Assembly: GCF_964340395.1 (NCBI RefSeq)
Contig: NC_135569.1
Span: forward strand, 15,153,019 to 15,217,018
From: Glandiceps talaboti
Taxonomy: Eukaryota; Hemichordata; Enteropneusta; Spengelidae
Length of the DNA stretch: 64,000 nt
Direction of reading: 5' to 3'
Part shown: positions 36,024 through 48,689 of the stretch, one piece after another
Position numbering within the stretch: position 1 is the stretch's first letter
How the letters are laid out: each line of letters opens with the position of its first letter
The notes under the pieces: model-generated
Database searches by the model: none
What the model was told of the DNA's origin: nothing
Seen by the model: the letters and a program-made list of their open reading frames with translations, nothing else
Made by a program: the position numbers and the translations under genes

Positions 36024-37315
36024 CATCATTTATTTGATACACCTCTGGATCAAGTACTCTTTGCATAAATATTAGCATACTGATTTGCATATATTTACAT
36101 AATTGTGCAAGCAGTATATTATACATGCTATACGCTCATTAAGGGAAAGTCTATAAATTCCTGCTTAGATAAGATACTTTCTGAGAATTGCTAGGTTGTT
36201 GTAGTGTGGGACACCGAGATGAGCATGTGAAACAGAAGACTGCTGCAAGCACACTTCAACAAATTATTTGCAATGGTCTCTGTACATTGAGGTCAAGATT
36301 TCATGTAAACAATGCAGGTTTCTTGTCCAATGGAAAACATGAATATTTATTTCATGTGATAGTTATCGGTCACAAATACAGCAAACGATTTGGAAAGTTC
36401 CAACAATTGCCTTCTGACATTAGCTATGGCATCAATGTTAAAATATACGTATAAGGCAAAAAAAAAATAATTTGCCATGTGACATTAATATTCACTTTCC
36501 AACAACTTTGAAAAAATACAGATTTACTGATGAAGTTTATTCAGATTTTGACAAGATCTACTCAGATTTAGAATTCATTTCTGAAATAACTTTTTCATAC
36601 TTCATTCAGAAAGGCAAAAATACAATCATGGTAAAATGCCGCTGATGTTATTAATGTCACACACCCTTTACTGGACCCATAAAAACTGAGCCAATAATAC
36701 AAGACGAACTAATTAGCGCCCTCAGTGTTCAGAATTATATATATGTATATGCCTTTGTTTATGGCTGAGGTTTTAAACAACCCATAGAAAAGATAGAAAT
36801 TTACTTTCATGCTTGCAACAAACACATTTATGGCAGTTATAGAAAGATTATTTTACATCTTGTTACAATATCCCTTGGTAAAACTGAACTTTCTTTATAT
36901 TGTAATAACAGTGAAAAACATGTACTGTATTTAATTTTGTTCGTAACAAGAACACGATGTAAAGTTTGAGATTCATAGCATTTTAATCTCATTTATTGCT
37001 GATAATTTGAAGTAAGTTTTGACACTATTTTCATGGAAACACATTTTTAAAGTCTAGGTAACCAAAGGATAGTACAAGACATCAAACAATTGAATGAAAT
37101 TCATTTAGGTAAAATATGCCTCGGGGGATAAATTTCCATGTAAATCTAAGTTCTTGAAATCTCTCCAAATTTTGCCATATGGAAGCTTGTTTCTGATTCT
37201 GTTGAAATAACAAAAGAATTTTAAATTCAAAGAAATTAACCATTTTTTTATTTGTCCATAGAAGTACTCTGTGGTTAGATGAGATTCTGAAATGACTTAA
37301 TTTGGATTCAGTGGT

Positions 37316-37709
37316 TAGGCGTAAAAAAATAATTGTGTGGTTCCGATTACATTCAATTTTAGAATAGGTGGGGTAGGTAGATTTTTCATTTTATTTTTTT
37401 GAAATTATTATTTTTTTCATATGTGAGTTTCTAGTTCAGGTAGTTATGTTTTCCGTTGTTTTGTATGGTCTCTGTGTTATTGGTTTCTTCTCATCAGATG
37501 TACAACCATTATAGATTGGAAGAACAGTTTTATATTATCTTTTTAAGTTGATGTCAGTTTCCACATCCACTATTTCTTGCGAGACTTCACAATTTTCGTG
37601 ATTTTATTATTTTTTCTCGAATACCAAAAAAAAAAGTTTACGATCGGTGTGAAAAACTAGGTGGGGTAGGTGGGTAACTGGAACCAAACAACTTTTTTTA
37701 TTAGACCTA
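37316..37709 (-). mobile_element. TTAGGCC-family TIR element, copy 3
   Basis: Ends taggcgtaaaaaaata and tttttattagaccta, inner words gtgtggttccgatt and aactggaaccaaaca. Same family as 13511-13885. Confidence 0.8.
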
Positions 37710-38126
37710 GTGCAAAGTCACCCCATTTTTTCTCTCTCAATTTTAACTGAGAATTGGTTGGAGTTTTTAAAACATAGTAACAGCAAAAGGTTTAAAGTTG
37801 ATTTTCGAGGCTCATTTCACATTTCATGTTAAGCTGTATATTAGCAGCTCAATAAATATGTACATAAAAGATCTCAACCCAATGAGAAATGGCATATACA
37901 CATTCATGAAAATTAACATATTAACTTTAGTACATCTGCTGCACAATAGTTGAAATAAATTTAATACATCTGTTTTTATCCACTTCTGGTTGTACTTTGT
38001 AGCAAAATAACTCATTTATAAGTTGTGTTTTCCAACTAAATTCACTAGTATCAGTATATCAGGGAATGTTTAATCTGTCATGAAGTGCCTCCAAAACAAA
38101 AGGGACAATATTTTCTTTTAATGCCA

Positions 38127-38137
38127 TAGGGGGCGCT
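38127..38137 (+). promoter_or_regulatory. CTCF-core-like motif
   Basis: ccaTAGGGGGCGCTgtt fits the conserved CTCF core YAGRGGGCRSY fully, but the preceding CCAS positions fit poorly. A single motif by eye is weak evidence. Confidence 0.3.
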
Positions 38138-39821
38138 GTTGTAAATCTGGTGCTGGCTCAAGCTCTTGCTTTTCAGAATATTTGAACTGCAATTCAAATT
38201 GGCATAACGATAGAGATCCCTTTCAAACTTAAGTCACAAAATATTTTCACAGAAATGACGACAAAGTCAAGTTCTTACTTTCTGTAACTTTTTTTTGTAT
38301 CTACAAAGTCTGCTCCCCTTTCAGAAGTAGGTATTGAGAAATTGTTTGCTGATACAGGCTTTCCAGAGTTCAAAAAATAAAATAATCGCTCTCATGAATC
38401 CTTGTGTGTGAAAGTGATAGAACACTTACATATACATCAGTATGCAAATTATAAATGTGATACATTTGCATAAATCTTTGAAAATGCAAATTGGCATGAG
38501 TTTATGGCATTGTATTTTGAGTTTGGCCAAGTCGGTGGTCTATTTCATAACTTGTATGCTTGTCATTTTGTAATGTTTTTGTCTCTCTGGAGCTGTGATA
38601 ATTTTTTCACAAGGATTTCATAGGTTTTTCAATAGTACCAAACAAACTGTCTGAAATGTTTTGGATGACTTTCATGCCAAACACTGCATCTTCAAAGATT
38701 AGAAAGCTACAAATTACCTGCAAAGGAAAAACAAAAAAATAACCACTGACTGCCATAGAGGGCACTGTTTATTGATCCACTATTTGTCTTTGTGGACTGA
38801 GCTTTTTTCTGCATTTACACACAATGCAGGTGAGATTCAGAAACATGACTATTTTGCTTAATTAGAACAGCTCTTTGACTTCGAAGATTTACATTTTACA
38901 GTTTAAAGTTTAGAACATTGTTGTCTTCTCAGAAGGCAGTACTGTGCCATCCGTGGCATGACCGTGGCTTAATACACACACACAACCATCTGCACCCATC
39001 TGAACAGTACAAACAATGCAGCCAATTTGGACTCTAGCTAACAACACTTTCAAATACTATTCCCCTTGTGAGGAATCATCCTGGCAAAGTATCCCGATAT
39101 GGAGTTAAATACATTTTTTATGGACTTTTCTTCTTTTTTTTAAATGAATATTTCAGCACCAAATGTGAAGTTTTGTTGTCTATGTATGTACACGTTTTTT
39201 TGTACAAAAAATAGAATTTTTAAGTGAAAGACTGGTGGCAAGTACTCCAAAGTGACTGCATGTTACGCAATGGAATAGAAAATTACTCAGATATCAACTA
39301 ACATCTACAAACTAAACTAATATCAACAAACTAGTACTTCTCTTCCAGAAGTCGACTGGAATAAATTTAACTATAGTGTCGCAAATCTTTCCGATTTGAG
39401 GAGAGGTTCCTAGCTCTCTTGGGACAAAATCTCTTCATTTTCATAGTGAACATGACTGTCATATTCTTTTACTGTACTTCATACCAATGTTATGATGATT
39501 ATTATTTCCCTTTCACTTCTTAACTCACTTTTGTAATCCTGCCAGGGATCGTCTCAAATAACTTATTATGACAGACTTTCCAAATATGACTTTCCAAAAT
39601 TTGATATTTCCAAACTTTGCAACAATTCCAAAATTCGATATTCTATTTTACCACGCAAATGACAGAGTATCCAGCGAGTTCTTCACAGGACTGTGAATCG
39701 AGTGAACCCAATCTGTAATCTGTATAGCAGTTAGTATGTCTTGTCCTGCACCCACATCAATGTGGATGTGGAATAATTCAAAACTTGAAATACAATATTT
39801 TAATTTAACTGTAGTATAAGA

Positions 39822-41152
39822 GGTACAAGCTGAGTTTCCAAGTTTTATCAATACGCCATATTCCGATAACTGAATACGCGACTATTTTTCAGATAATCAC
39901 CACAGGAGGGCGCACCACATTTGGTAAAGTGAGGGCTAAAATTTTGTCATGACCACTGGCCGGCTGCATGGCATTACATGAAGCAATGAATGAAATGTGT
40001 GTGAAAGAACTGTATGTTCTTCAAGAGTATTACAATAGCAGCTAGGCATGTTTTGATTATGGTTGTCACTACTAAAATATTACTGTAGGAACAACATAGA
40101 GAATGTGTGATAACTTAGTGTCTCCCTGCAATACTCTACTAATCTGGCCCTCACTTCCTATCACCGAACAGCTTGCAAACAGCACTCGTAGTGGCCAAAC
40201 CATGAAATCTTTTATCTTTCCTATAACCGGAACATGGCGTATTGGGTGAAAATGCTTACATAAACCATTGACTGAACTAATCTAGTGTACTATTATTAAC
40301 ATCAATGCATGCCAAGGGAGTAGCTAATTTTAAATGTAGCTATTCAATCATGAAAAGAGGGCAGTAATATCTATGATTGAATCAGAGCCATGAATCTGCT
40401 CACTGATGTTTGAAATATAGTGGTTGTAATAAAAAATCTTTTAAACAAATTCGTGAACAAGTAGCCGGCAAGAATGTGTGGCATAGTTGGTTGTTTTTGC
40501 CGGCTACTAGCCCTCATCTACATCCCCGACACCTTTGATGACATTAAAAGTTGTCTTCTGGCAAACTATACCGCATAACATGGCTGTCCTTGTAATTTCA
40601 GTAAATATTTACTAGTGTAATATTTGATGTCATCAAATTGTTTATGTATTATACCCAAATACCAGAGTTGGGTCCTGTCAATACACAATATTCAAGTAAC
40701 AGAAGTTCCAGTCATTTAGAATTTAAGCATCGCAAGGAGACACCTCAGATTTGGCAAAGTGAAGGCTGAAATTTTTGTCGTGGCCACCAACTGTATGTCA
40801 ACTCATGAAGCAATGAACTCTGTATGTCTAACAAAGAGCAGTATAGTAGTGATAAGGTATGTTTTGATTACTGGTAGTACCTAATGAATTAGTGCAGGAA
40901 CAATGCGACTATCTGTGTCTGCTGTCTTTATGCAAACCATCCTGGCCTTCACTTCTCATAAAAAACATGTGAATAGCACCCCTAGTGGCCAAATAATGAA
41001 ATCTTTTGTCTTTCCTTTACCTGGAATATGGTGTACAGCATGGAATGGCAAAGTATGATTCTGTAAGTAGAATGCTATAGGTACCTTTTTAATATGTAGT
41101 AAACTTTAAAACCCAACAAAACATTTAGAAACTCAGCTTTATGCCTCTTTAC
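39822..41152. mobile_element. Composite TIR element enclosing two smaller TIR copies
   Basis: Outer ends tataagaggtacaagctgag and the complement of actcagctttatgcctcttt match the 33508-33857 family. Inside, 39849-40244 has its own inverted ends (caatacgccatattccgata and taaccggaacatggcgtatt), and about 40675-41035 is a diverged direct copy of it. A fragment of the inner element also occurs at about 34770-34870. Confidence 0.6.
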
Positions 41153-41553
41153 ATGACCAGGTCACTACACCACACTGGATTCTATCTCTCTCAATCCTCT
41201 GAGATTATTTTACAATTCTCAGTGCTGTCTTACTGCAATACTGTTATCTTAGTCACGCTGTGATTAAGTTGGACTATCATGCCATCGCTTGGAAGTAACA
41301 ATTTCAACAAATAATGTTCACAATTTGTCTAGTCATTGAGATTCTTGTCTTACATCAACATACGTAAATAACTATCACTGTCCTGATTGGTTTACTTCTG
41401 TCTATTATCCTTTCCAGCAACCAATCAGGAACTGGCTTCTAGGTGGGATGTAACCTGTTATACTGTTATCTAACAAGTGTATGTTCTGTGTGATAACTTT
41501 GTGTCACACATTCTGATTTGTTCTCAGCAAAGGCCTAAACCTTTCATGGCCAA

Positions 41554-42215
41554 TCAGGAACATTCTTTCATCTCAGTTTGTGGAAGTTCTTTGTCATTTG
41601 TTTTTGTTTTCGTCTTTTGTTCACACATCATCTCCTTCTCTTTGTTTACTCTTTTCATCTCTAAATGATACTCCTTATGTTTCTCATCTTTCTTCAACAC
41701 TGAATGGTGCTCCTTATCTTTATCTCCTTTTTTCACCTCTGAATGATGCTCCCTATGTCTCTCATCTTTCTTCAATTCTGAACGGTGCTCCTTATCTTTC
41801 TCTCTTTTCACATCTGAATGATGGTCCTTATGTTTCTCATCTTTCTTCAATTCTGAACGATGCTCCTTATCTTTCTCTCCTTTTTTCACATCTGAATGAT
41901 GGTCCTTATGTTTCTCATCTTTCTTCAATTCTGAACGATGCTCCTTATCTTTCTCTCCTTTTTTCACATCTGAATGATGGTCCTTATGTTTCTCATCTTT
42001 CTTCAACACTGAATGGTGCTCCTTATCTTTCTCTCCTTTTTTCACATCTGAATGATGGTCCTTATGTTTCTCATCTTTCTTCGACTCTAAATGATGCTCC
42101 CTAGTCTGGCGATGTATTTCATGTTTGTTGGCAGCATTGTGTTGGCTGGTGTTAGATTCTGTCTGAGATCTTGCTTTGTGGCTCTTCCTAAACATCAGAA
42201 TAGGACGTCGGAAAC
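41554..42215 (-). CDS. MEPCE: MEPCE exon 4: end of Bin3 domain plus repeat tail (residues 589-808)
   Basis: The acceptor is gacgttgatag/gtttcc. It reads [15 protein letters not shown] (family end), then a charged linker with several Asn, Gln and His. From residue 634 come twelve 13-residue units, of which ten are clear: KK(D/G)EK(H/D)K(D/E)H(H/R)S(D/E)(V/L). Two half-types alternate, giving a 26-residue higher-order repeat. One unit lacks a residue without shifting frame and the last units are degenerate. It ends at [11 protein letters not shown] with TGA at 41556-41554. Confidence 0.93.
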
Positions 42216-43092
42216 CTATCAACGTCAAAAAAGAATTACGGTACTTAGTTAATATCAGAGAGTGAGAGTAGGCTGGTAGGGACAGAGCGTCACAGCGTAT
42301 CTTACAGTCTATATACACAGTATCTCTTTCTCTGTAATTCAATAGAGAATGCAAACATTAAACCTGTCCGATAATTTTTAATATCACCCCCTGGCACACT
42401 TTGCCCAAATATGGTAGTAGCACACTCATCAATATTCGTTCCCTAAGTGATTTGGTTTTAATTTTTTCACAATATCTTGACAATTTTGAGCATTAAATAA
42501 TGTTTCACCGTTAATTTATACATGGTTATGTTAAGTTTCCCTGCCACTACACAGGGAATGCCTTTATAGCTCTGTTTTGCTGACTTTGTCAGTATGGCTT
42601 CAGGGCTTGAAATTAACTTCTTTTTTGGACAGTCCTAGCGGGCTACCAATTTCAGAAAATGTTCATTTCAAGCCTTGTGCTTACGGGCCCTTCTAAAGTT
42701 TGGCCATTCTGTTGTACAATCTTGGGTCAACAAAACCCAAGGAAAACTGCAGAACCCAAAGAAAACCTGCGTTGTTCAGTAAGGTCAAACCAAGCATCAC
42801 CCTTCTTACATACAGATCTAGTTACTTTTTAAATCAAAGCCAGTCAGCTCTTGACAGGTTTGAATCAAGACTGCAGTGATAAAGAGACGTACAAGCTAAC
42901 TACTTGGCCACTGACAAGTCATCAGATAGCAACATAATAACCACCAGTACTGAACATGAATATACAATGATACACTCTTCATCACTCAGACATCTCAAAC
43001 TGTGACAATATGAACCAGTCTGAGTAAGTGCTAAATTCTAATATCATGTATGTATGTATGTATGTATGTATGTATGTATGTATGTATGTATG

Positions 43093-43124
<32 letters not shown>

Positions 43125-46100
43125 ACCTACCTACTAGTGTCAACCAGTCTGAGTAAGTACTTAATTCTAATGTCATGTATGTAAAACCTACCTTTGGCTT
43201 GATGTACTGGAGTATCTAACATTTCACAAGTTGTAAAGCCTACTTCCTTGGACAGCAGATATTCCGTGAACTGTTCCGGCTTCAACCTTATCGCGTCATA
43301 GTTACGACGGATAGTTTCCTGTGAATGGACAGACATTAATTATTAGATTGAGTTGTTTTACTGAATGCTGTTACAGTGTAAGGTAGATCAAAAACTCCCA
43401 TAGATAGAATATAATCAAAGCATAATATTGAAATTCCCCTGATGCTTTGTGACCTGTTATAACATTACTAGAACTGCTAGAGAGAGTATAGCAGTTACAG
43501 TATACACACAGTTGGTATTCTGTGAATGTAAAACTGAATCTACAATTAGGAAACAGTTTTATGTTCTTTGTTAGTCACACGACTCATTATTGGAATCATG
43601 TGACATAAGGAATGGAATCCCACAAGTGTGAAAGTAGAAAACCATCCCCATCCTGGTTTAAAATATAGGTTTGTAACACCCTAATAGATATTGTACACTT
43701 CATACCATGTTGACAGCAAAATTAGTCCCTGTCAGATACTTGACATTATAACAAAATATATGGAATTTATCCCCTGGTCATTCTACATCACAACAATGCA
43801 CATCTATGTCACGACAACATGTGTCTACATCACTGGTTCTGCTGTGTTTGAAATATATGTCAAAACGTTCAAAATTGCCATTACTTTTCCCAATTTTTCT
43901 TTGATATTACTGCTGCTGGTATAATTATATTATTCTCCAATATTTTTCTTCATTCAGCTGGAAAATACTCATGACATAAGGGTTGTTACAACTCATCTAT
44001 CAACTCGTAATGACAAAGCCCCGTTAGGTCACTTGTATTTTCCTTGGCTGAATGAAGAAAAATATCGGGGAATAACATCTCATTATACCAGCTACATTTG
44101 GTAGTTATCTGTACATAGTAGTGGTTAGACCTTGCGTTCAACTCTCATTGGATTGTTACCATTGTAATCGGTAAGATAAAATATAGGCCAGGTCAATTGG
44201 AATGCACGTACAAATATGAAAGACTTAAATTTTTTAATATTTGACCTATGACCTTACAGACAGGACAGATTGCATGTGTAAGATATAACTCAGTGTTCTC
44301 CACGAGGGGTTTTTGAGGGGCGCACCGCCCCTCTGTTTTCATGGACCGCCCCTCTGTTTACAGAACCGCCCCTCTGTTTGCATTCAGCGCCCCTTTGTTT
44401 TGGTGTGAACGTCTTCAAGAGATTCTATTCAATGCCGTTAATGAAGGAAGTGAACAGCGACACTGCGTCTATCATCATTTATGAACTTATTTATCGCCTT
44501 GATTATAACAATGGTAGCCGAAACAAAAACAGTAAATGTAGTACCGTCGTAAAGTAGAAGACGGTACGTTGGTAGTTTCTATGGCCGGGTATATCAAGCC
44601 GGTAATTTCCAAGCCTTCCCGTATACGTAATACAGTACGCATACGATGTACGATGTCACGGCAATTTTCGTATTGTATCGATAAATACGAACAAAATCCT
44701 AAAATTTATACATGTTCTTTAGAAATAACTACTCCGGTACGGTTCCATGGTAAAATTTATGTCCTAAATGATCACGTTTGGATGTGAATCGCGATCGTAG
44801 TACCACGAGGTAGCTCCGATGTGGCAGCCATGTTGTAAATGTTACTGTACATTTGCACTGAACGCATTCGGTTATTCTTAGCCCAAATTCGTCACATTAA
44901 AAATGTACGTATTTCCGGCAAATTTGGATGAAAAATCATTTTCCATTCATGAAAATTAAAAGGATATCAAATTTTAGAGAAATAAAGGAAAATGAATTGT
45001 TTTCAATTAATTTTTATGAATGACATGCACATTTACAAGGTGAAACCAACAACTCAAAACTAAGTGATAGCTAGCCTAGAGGTGCATACATGTACATCAA
45101 CAATGCCATGTGTTGTCACTCCTGTGTGTAAAACATGCTTGCCAACCATTACTATAACATCGTTTGTGTAACTGTCAACCTCCTTCCTGAAATTTTGACA
45201 TTGTGAATTATGTGAAAGGTTTGGAAATTGGTGATTACAATACATTTCAGTACATTTTAGTTTGCTGAATGAATAAAATAGGAGTTTTTGCTTTTGGAAA
45301 CTTTTTTCACTTCCTAATATTATGATCTGGAAATATGCTAATGATATGCAAATAAATATGCAAATTAGGGCACCCCTGTATTTTTCTAAATTGTGGAGAA
45401 CACTGTAACTGGTGCTGGTATACTTGTATTATTCTCCATTATTTTTCTTCATTCAGTCACAAGAATACAAGACTGAAAACTGTCCTGTATTTCATCACTG
45501 ACTCTACAGCAGGGTGAGTTGGGAAGTATAACATACAAGAAAGTTTGCACATTTGACTTCTAACCTAAACTTTAGATCAGCTTGCATGTATAGCATTTCG
45601 AGACTGAAAACTATTGCATAGTTGACCTCTGACCTTAAAGCCAGGGTAGATGACATAAACTGTCCTACCTGTAACCTTAGATCTAGAGATGACCTTTGAA
45701 CTTACAGTGAGTTTCTTCTTCTTGGCGTATGATTGCCATGATTGTGGTTCCAATATAAGTCGACCTCCTGGTCTGAGTTGTCGATACATTCTCTTGAACA
45801 TTCGCTTCATTCCGGCATCACCCCAGTTTAGGTGAATCCATTTGGTAACACTGAGACACAGGATCACGTCATACTCTGGTTTCTGCAAAGCTAGCAGGTC
45901 ATCTTTTTCAAGGACATAGTTACACTGAAATGATAAATAAACAAAAGAATACTCACTTTATTATTAATTCAAATATAACTAGCAATTTTTGGAAATGGAC
46001 ATACATGTATGTAGTTACCAGACATACATGTACATTGGACAGCCTAGGTAGGCCAACTACTAACTGATCATTTTAAAAACTCAAACACTTACAGGACACC

Positions 46101-48654
46101 CTAGGTGGGCCAACTATTACCTGATCAATTTAAAACCTCAAATTTACAGACATCAGCCAGCCTAGGTGGGCCATCTACTACCTGATCAATTTAAAACCTC
46201 AAACACTTACAGACATCAGCCAGCCTAGGTGGGCCAACTACTACCTGATCATTTTAAAACCTCAAACTTACAGATATCGGTCAGCCTAGGTAGGCCATCT
46301 ACTAACTGATCATTTTAAAACCTCAAACACTTACAGACATCGGCCAGCCTAGGTGGGCCAACTACTACCTGATCAATTTAAAACCTCAAACACTTACAGA
46401 CATTGATGGGCCAACTACAATGTATAGACTCTCTAGTCTTGGGATCATCACTAGCAGAGAAAGGGATGTTTTGTATGTATATGTATATGTACCGATATCT
46501 ACCATATAATTATACAATGTATTAAAATATCCTTGTACTGAGCACCCTCATTGACTTTATAGGGCTAACCATTCATTGACATATTCCTGGTACCGCACCT
46601 GAGCTTTGTGATAATACAGAGTATTGCAGTAACACGTCAACAATTGGTTAGCCCTATGTGGTCAAAGCGAATGCACAGTACAAAGATATTCAAGTACAAT
46701 TATGCACTAGATATCTATACACACAAAACAGCCCTGCGATGTGAAGCTCCGAGGACTGTGAGAAAGTCTGGGCCAACTACTACCTGATGATGATTCTAAA
46801 ACCTTGGTAAAAACACAGACAGACATTGGCAAGCCTACATGTACTCCATGGTATGGGAACATACATGCAGTGTTCTCCCTAGGCCCTTGAAGCGGCACGG
46901 CACCGTGACGCTTGGACGGCAGGCCGTGATGCTTGACAATGTGCCGTGACGCTTTAGATCTTGCCCGACATCCTTGTTTATGATATGGTAATGATTACCA
47001 GACAGATTTCATTGAAGTTTGCCATCAGTATTGTTTTCGATAGGAATAAAATGCGTAAACCCGCTAATGGTAGTGTGATTCACACTCGGTACAACAGCTT
47101 TCGGTAAATCAAAGGCAAAACCGGCCCATCCGTAACGTTGGTTCGACCGTAGAAGCATGTCGGAACTGCCAGATTTTGACAACTATAAAATCAAACGATG
47201 CCGTGCCATTTTGCTATAAAGTATAAAAGTTCGACAAACGCATGAAGTTGACATTCAGTGTCTAGTTAATTTTCTATGAGTGACAGAGTAACAGTGATAA
47301 CACCGTATGTCTCAACCCAAGAGCATGAGCATGTGCATTCTTCAATGTCGTGAAAAGAGTTGAACAGACTAATGTACCTTTCGATAAAGTGGCAATGTTA
47401 TCTCCGATTATCAGCTTCATGTTCAATTTTACCCTGAAAACACGTTTAGTTTGAAGTTTGACATTGTAATTTGTAGACTGATACATCGTACGACTACGCA
47501 TGGATTTTCCAATATGGCGGCCATGACGTCACAAACTATCGCGAGTTTTGGAAGTCCTCCATAGGGAAGTATAGTAAGTCTCGTGTATCACGATATTTCG
47601 GACTAACACGATGTCTGCTGGTTGCTGTACACAAACTTTTCGTGTTTCGAAAGTCTAATTTATCTGTGGACATTAAGATTTAAATAATTTCAGCTTTCCT
47701 AACAATAATAATCAATAACACTGCTTTATGAGTTTCTTTTTGGTGCTAATATTTTGAATTAATAAATTGGCCTTCAACTTTCCTTTGGTCACATGTACAT
47801 GTACTACTTGTTTGATATTAATTTTATTATGATGTACTTTGATTTTTTGGGAATATAATTATATGTAAATTGATGCTAATTTATGCTAATGAGCCGATAT
47901 CCTTTCAACAAATCCTGGGGAGAACACTGTACATGTATGCACAATTGAGTGAATATTGGAACCAGACCAACACAGTACAGTACATGAAATCTCACCAAAC
48001 TTGTACACAACATCATCATATTACTGAGAATGTACAGATCTGTGATTGATGACAAATTTAAGGAAATGATCTTTTGAGCTGTTGGTGTGACTGTTACTTG
48101 AGTCTTATTATTGTTGTATCCTGTATACTACAAGTACACTGCTCTCCCCATTCATCATTCTAAAGAGCAAATTTCCTACATTGTACAGTCTGACATCTAG
48201 AGATTATTCCAAACATTTTTCTTCGGTCCGCCAAGGAAAATATGAGTGAACTAAGGGGCCATGTACCTCCTCAGTCATAATTTAGGTAAAAATGGCGATT
48301 ATAAATGTTTTGACTCGTATTTCTAGCACTGCAGAACCAGTGACATAGACTTACATTGCTGTGACGTAGAATGACCAGGGTATATAATCCATATTTTCTG
48401 TTCAAAGACAATAATTTGGCTTATGCATGGTATAATATTGTAAACATTCCAAATAAACTCACGCAATCCCCCCCTCCTTTCCTCCTCAAAATACTGATAA
48501 GATCAGTGAAAAAATTTGTAAGAAAAGTATGCATTACTACATATATCATGTTGATCAATTCGTATTGTATTCAAGATCTCACAGGAAACCCATTACATTA
48601 CTTAATCTTCTTGGAGATGAATTACAAACATACATACGCACATGCACGCACACG

Positions 48655-48689
<35 letters not shown>

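Larger units (their letters stand above)
33057..41553. other. Spacer between the secreted-precursor gene and MEPCE
   Basis: No protein-coding sequence recognised. It contains the TIR and foldback elements listed separately. 36030-37310 and 37720-39820 are AT-rich with no visible structure beyond a CTCF-like motif at 38127. Because TTI1 and the secreted gene are on plus and MEPCE on minus, this spacer lies between convergent 3' ends. Confidence 0.55.
42216..43191 (-). other. MEPCE: MEPCE intron 3
   Basis: 976 bp. Outside the repeats listed separately, no further structure is seen. Confidence 0.85.
43319..45705 (-). other. MEPCE: MEPCE intron 2
   Basis: 2.4 kb, mostly a family B foldback (43750-44077) and a 1.1-kb hAT-like element (44291-45405), followed by a half-copy of family B at about 45424-45465. 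Confidence 0.85.

Noticed and set aside
41580-42104. 174-codon plus-strand ORF with SHLSSILN repeats
   Set aside because: Antisense shadow of the MEPCE repeat exon; the minus-strand frame is joined by good splice sites to the Bin3 domain.
44569-44787. 72-codon ORF in the hAT-like element
   Set aside because: No transposase motif (no hAT dimerisation or catalytic signature); short.
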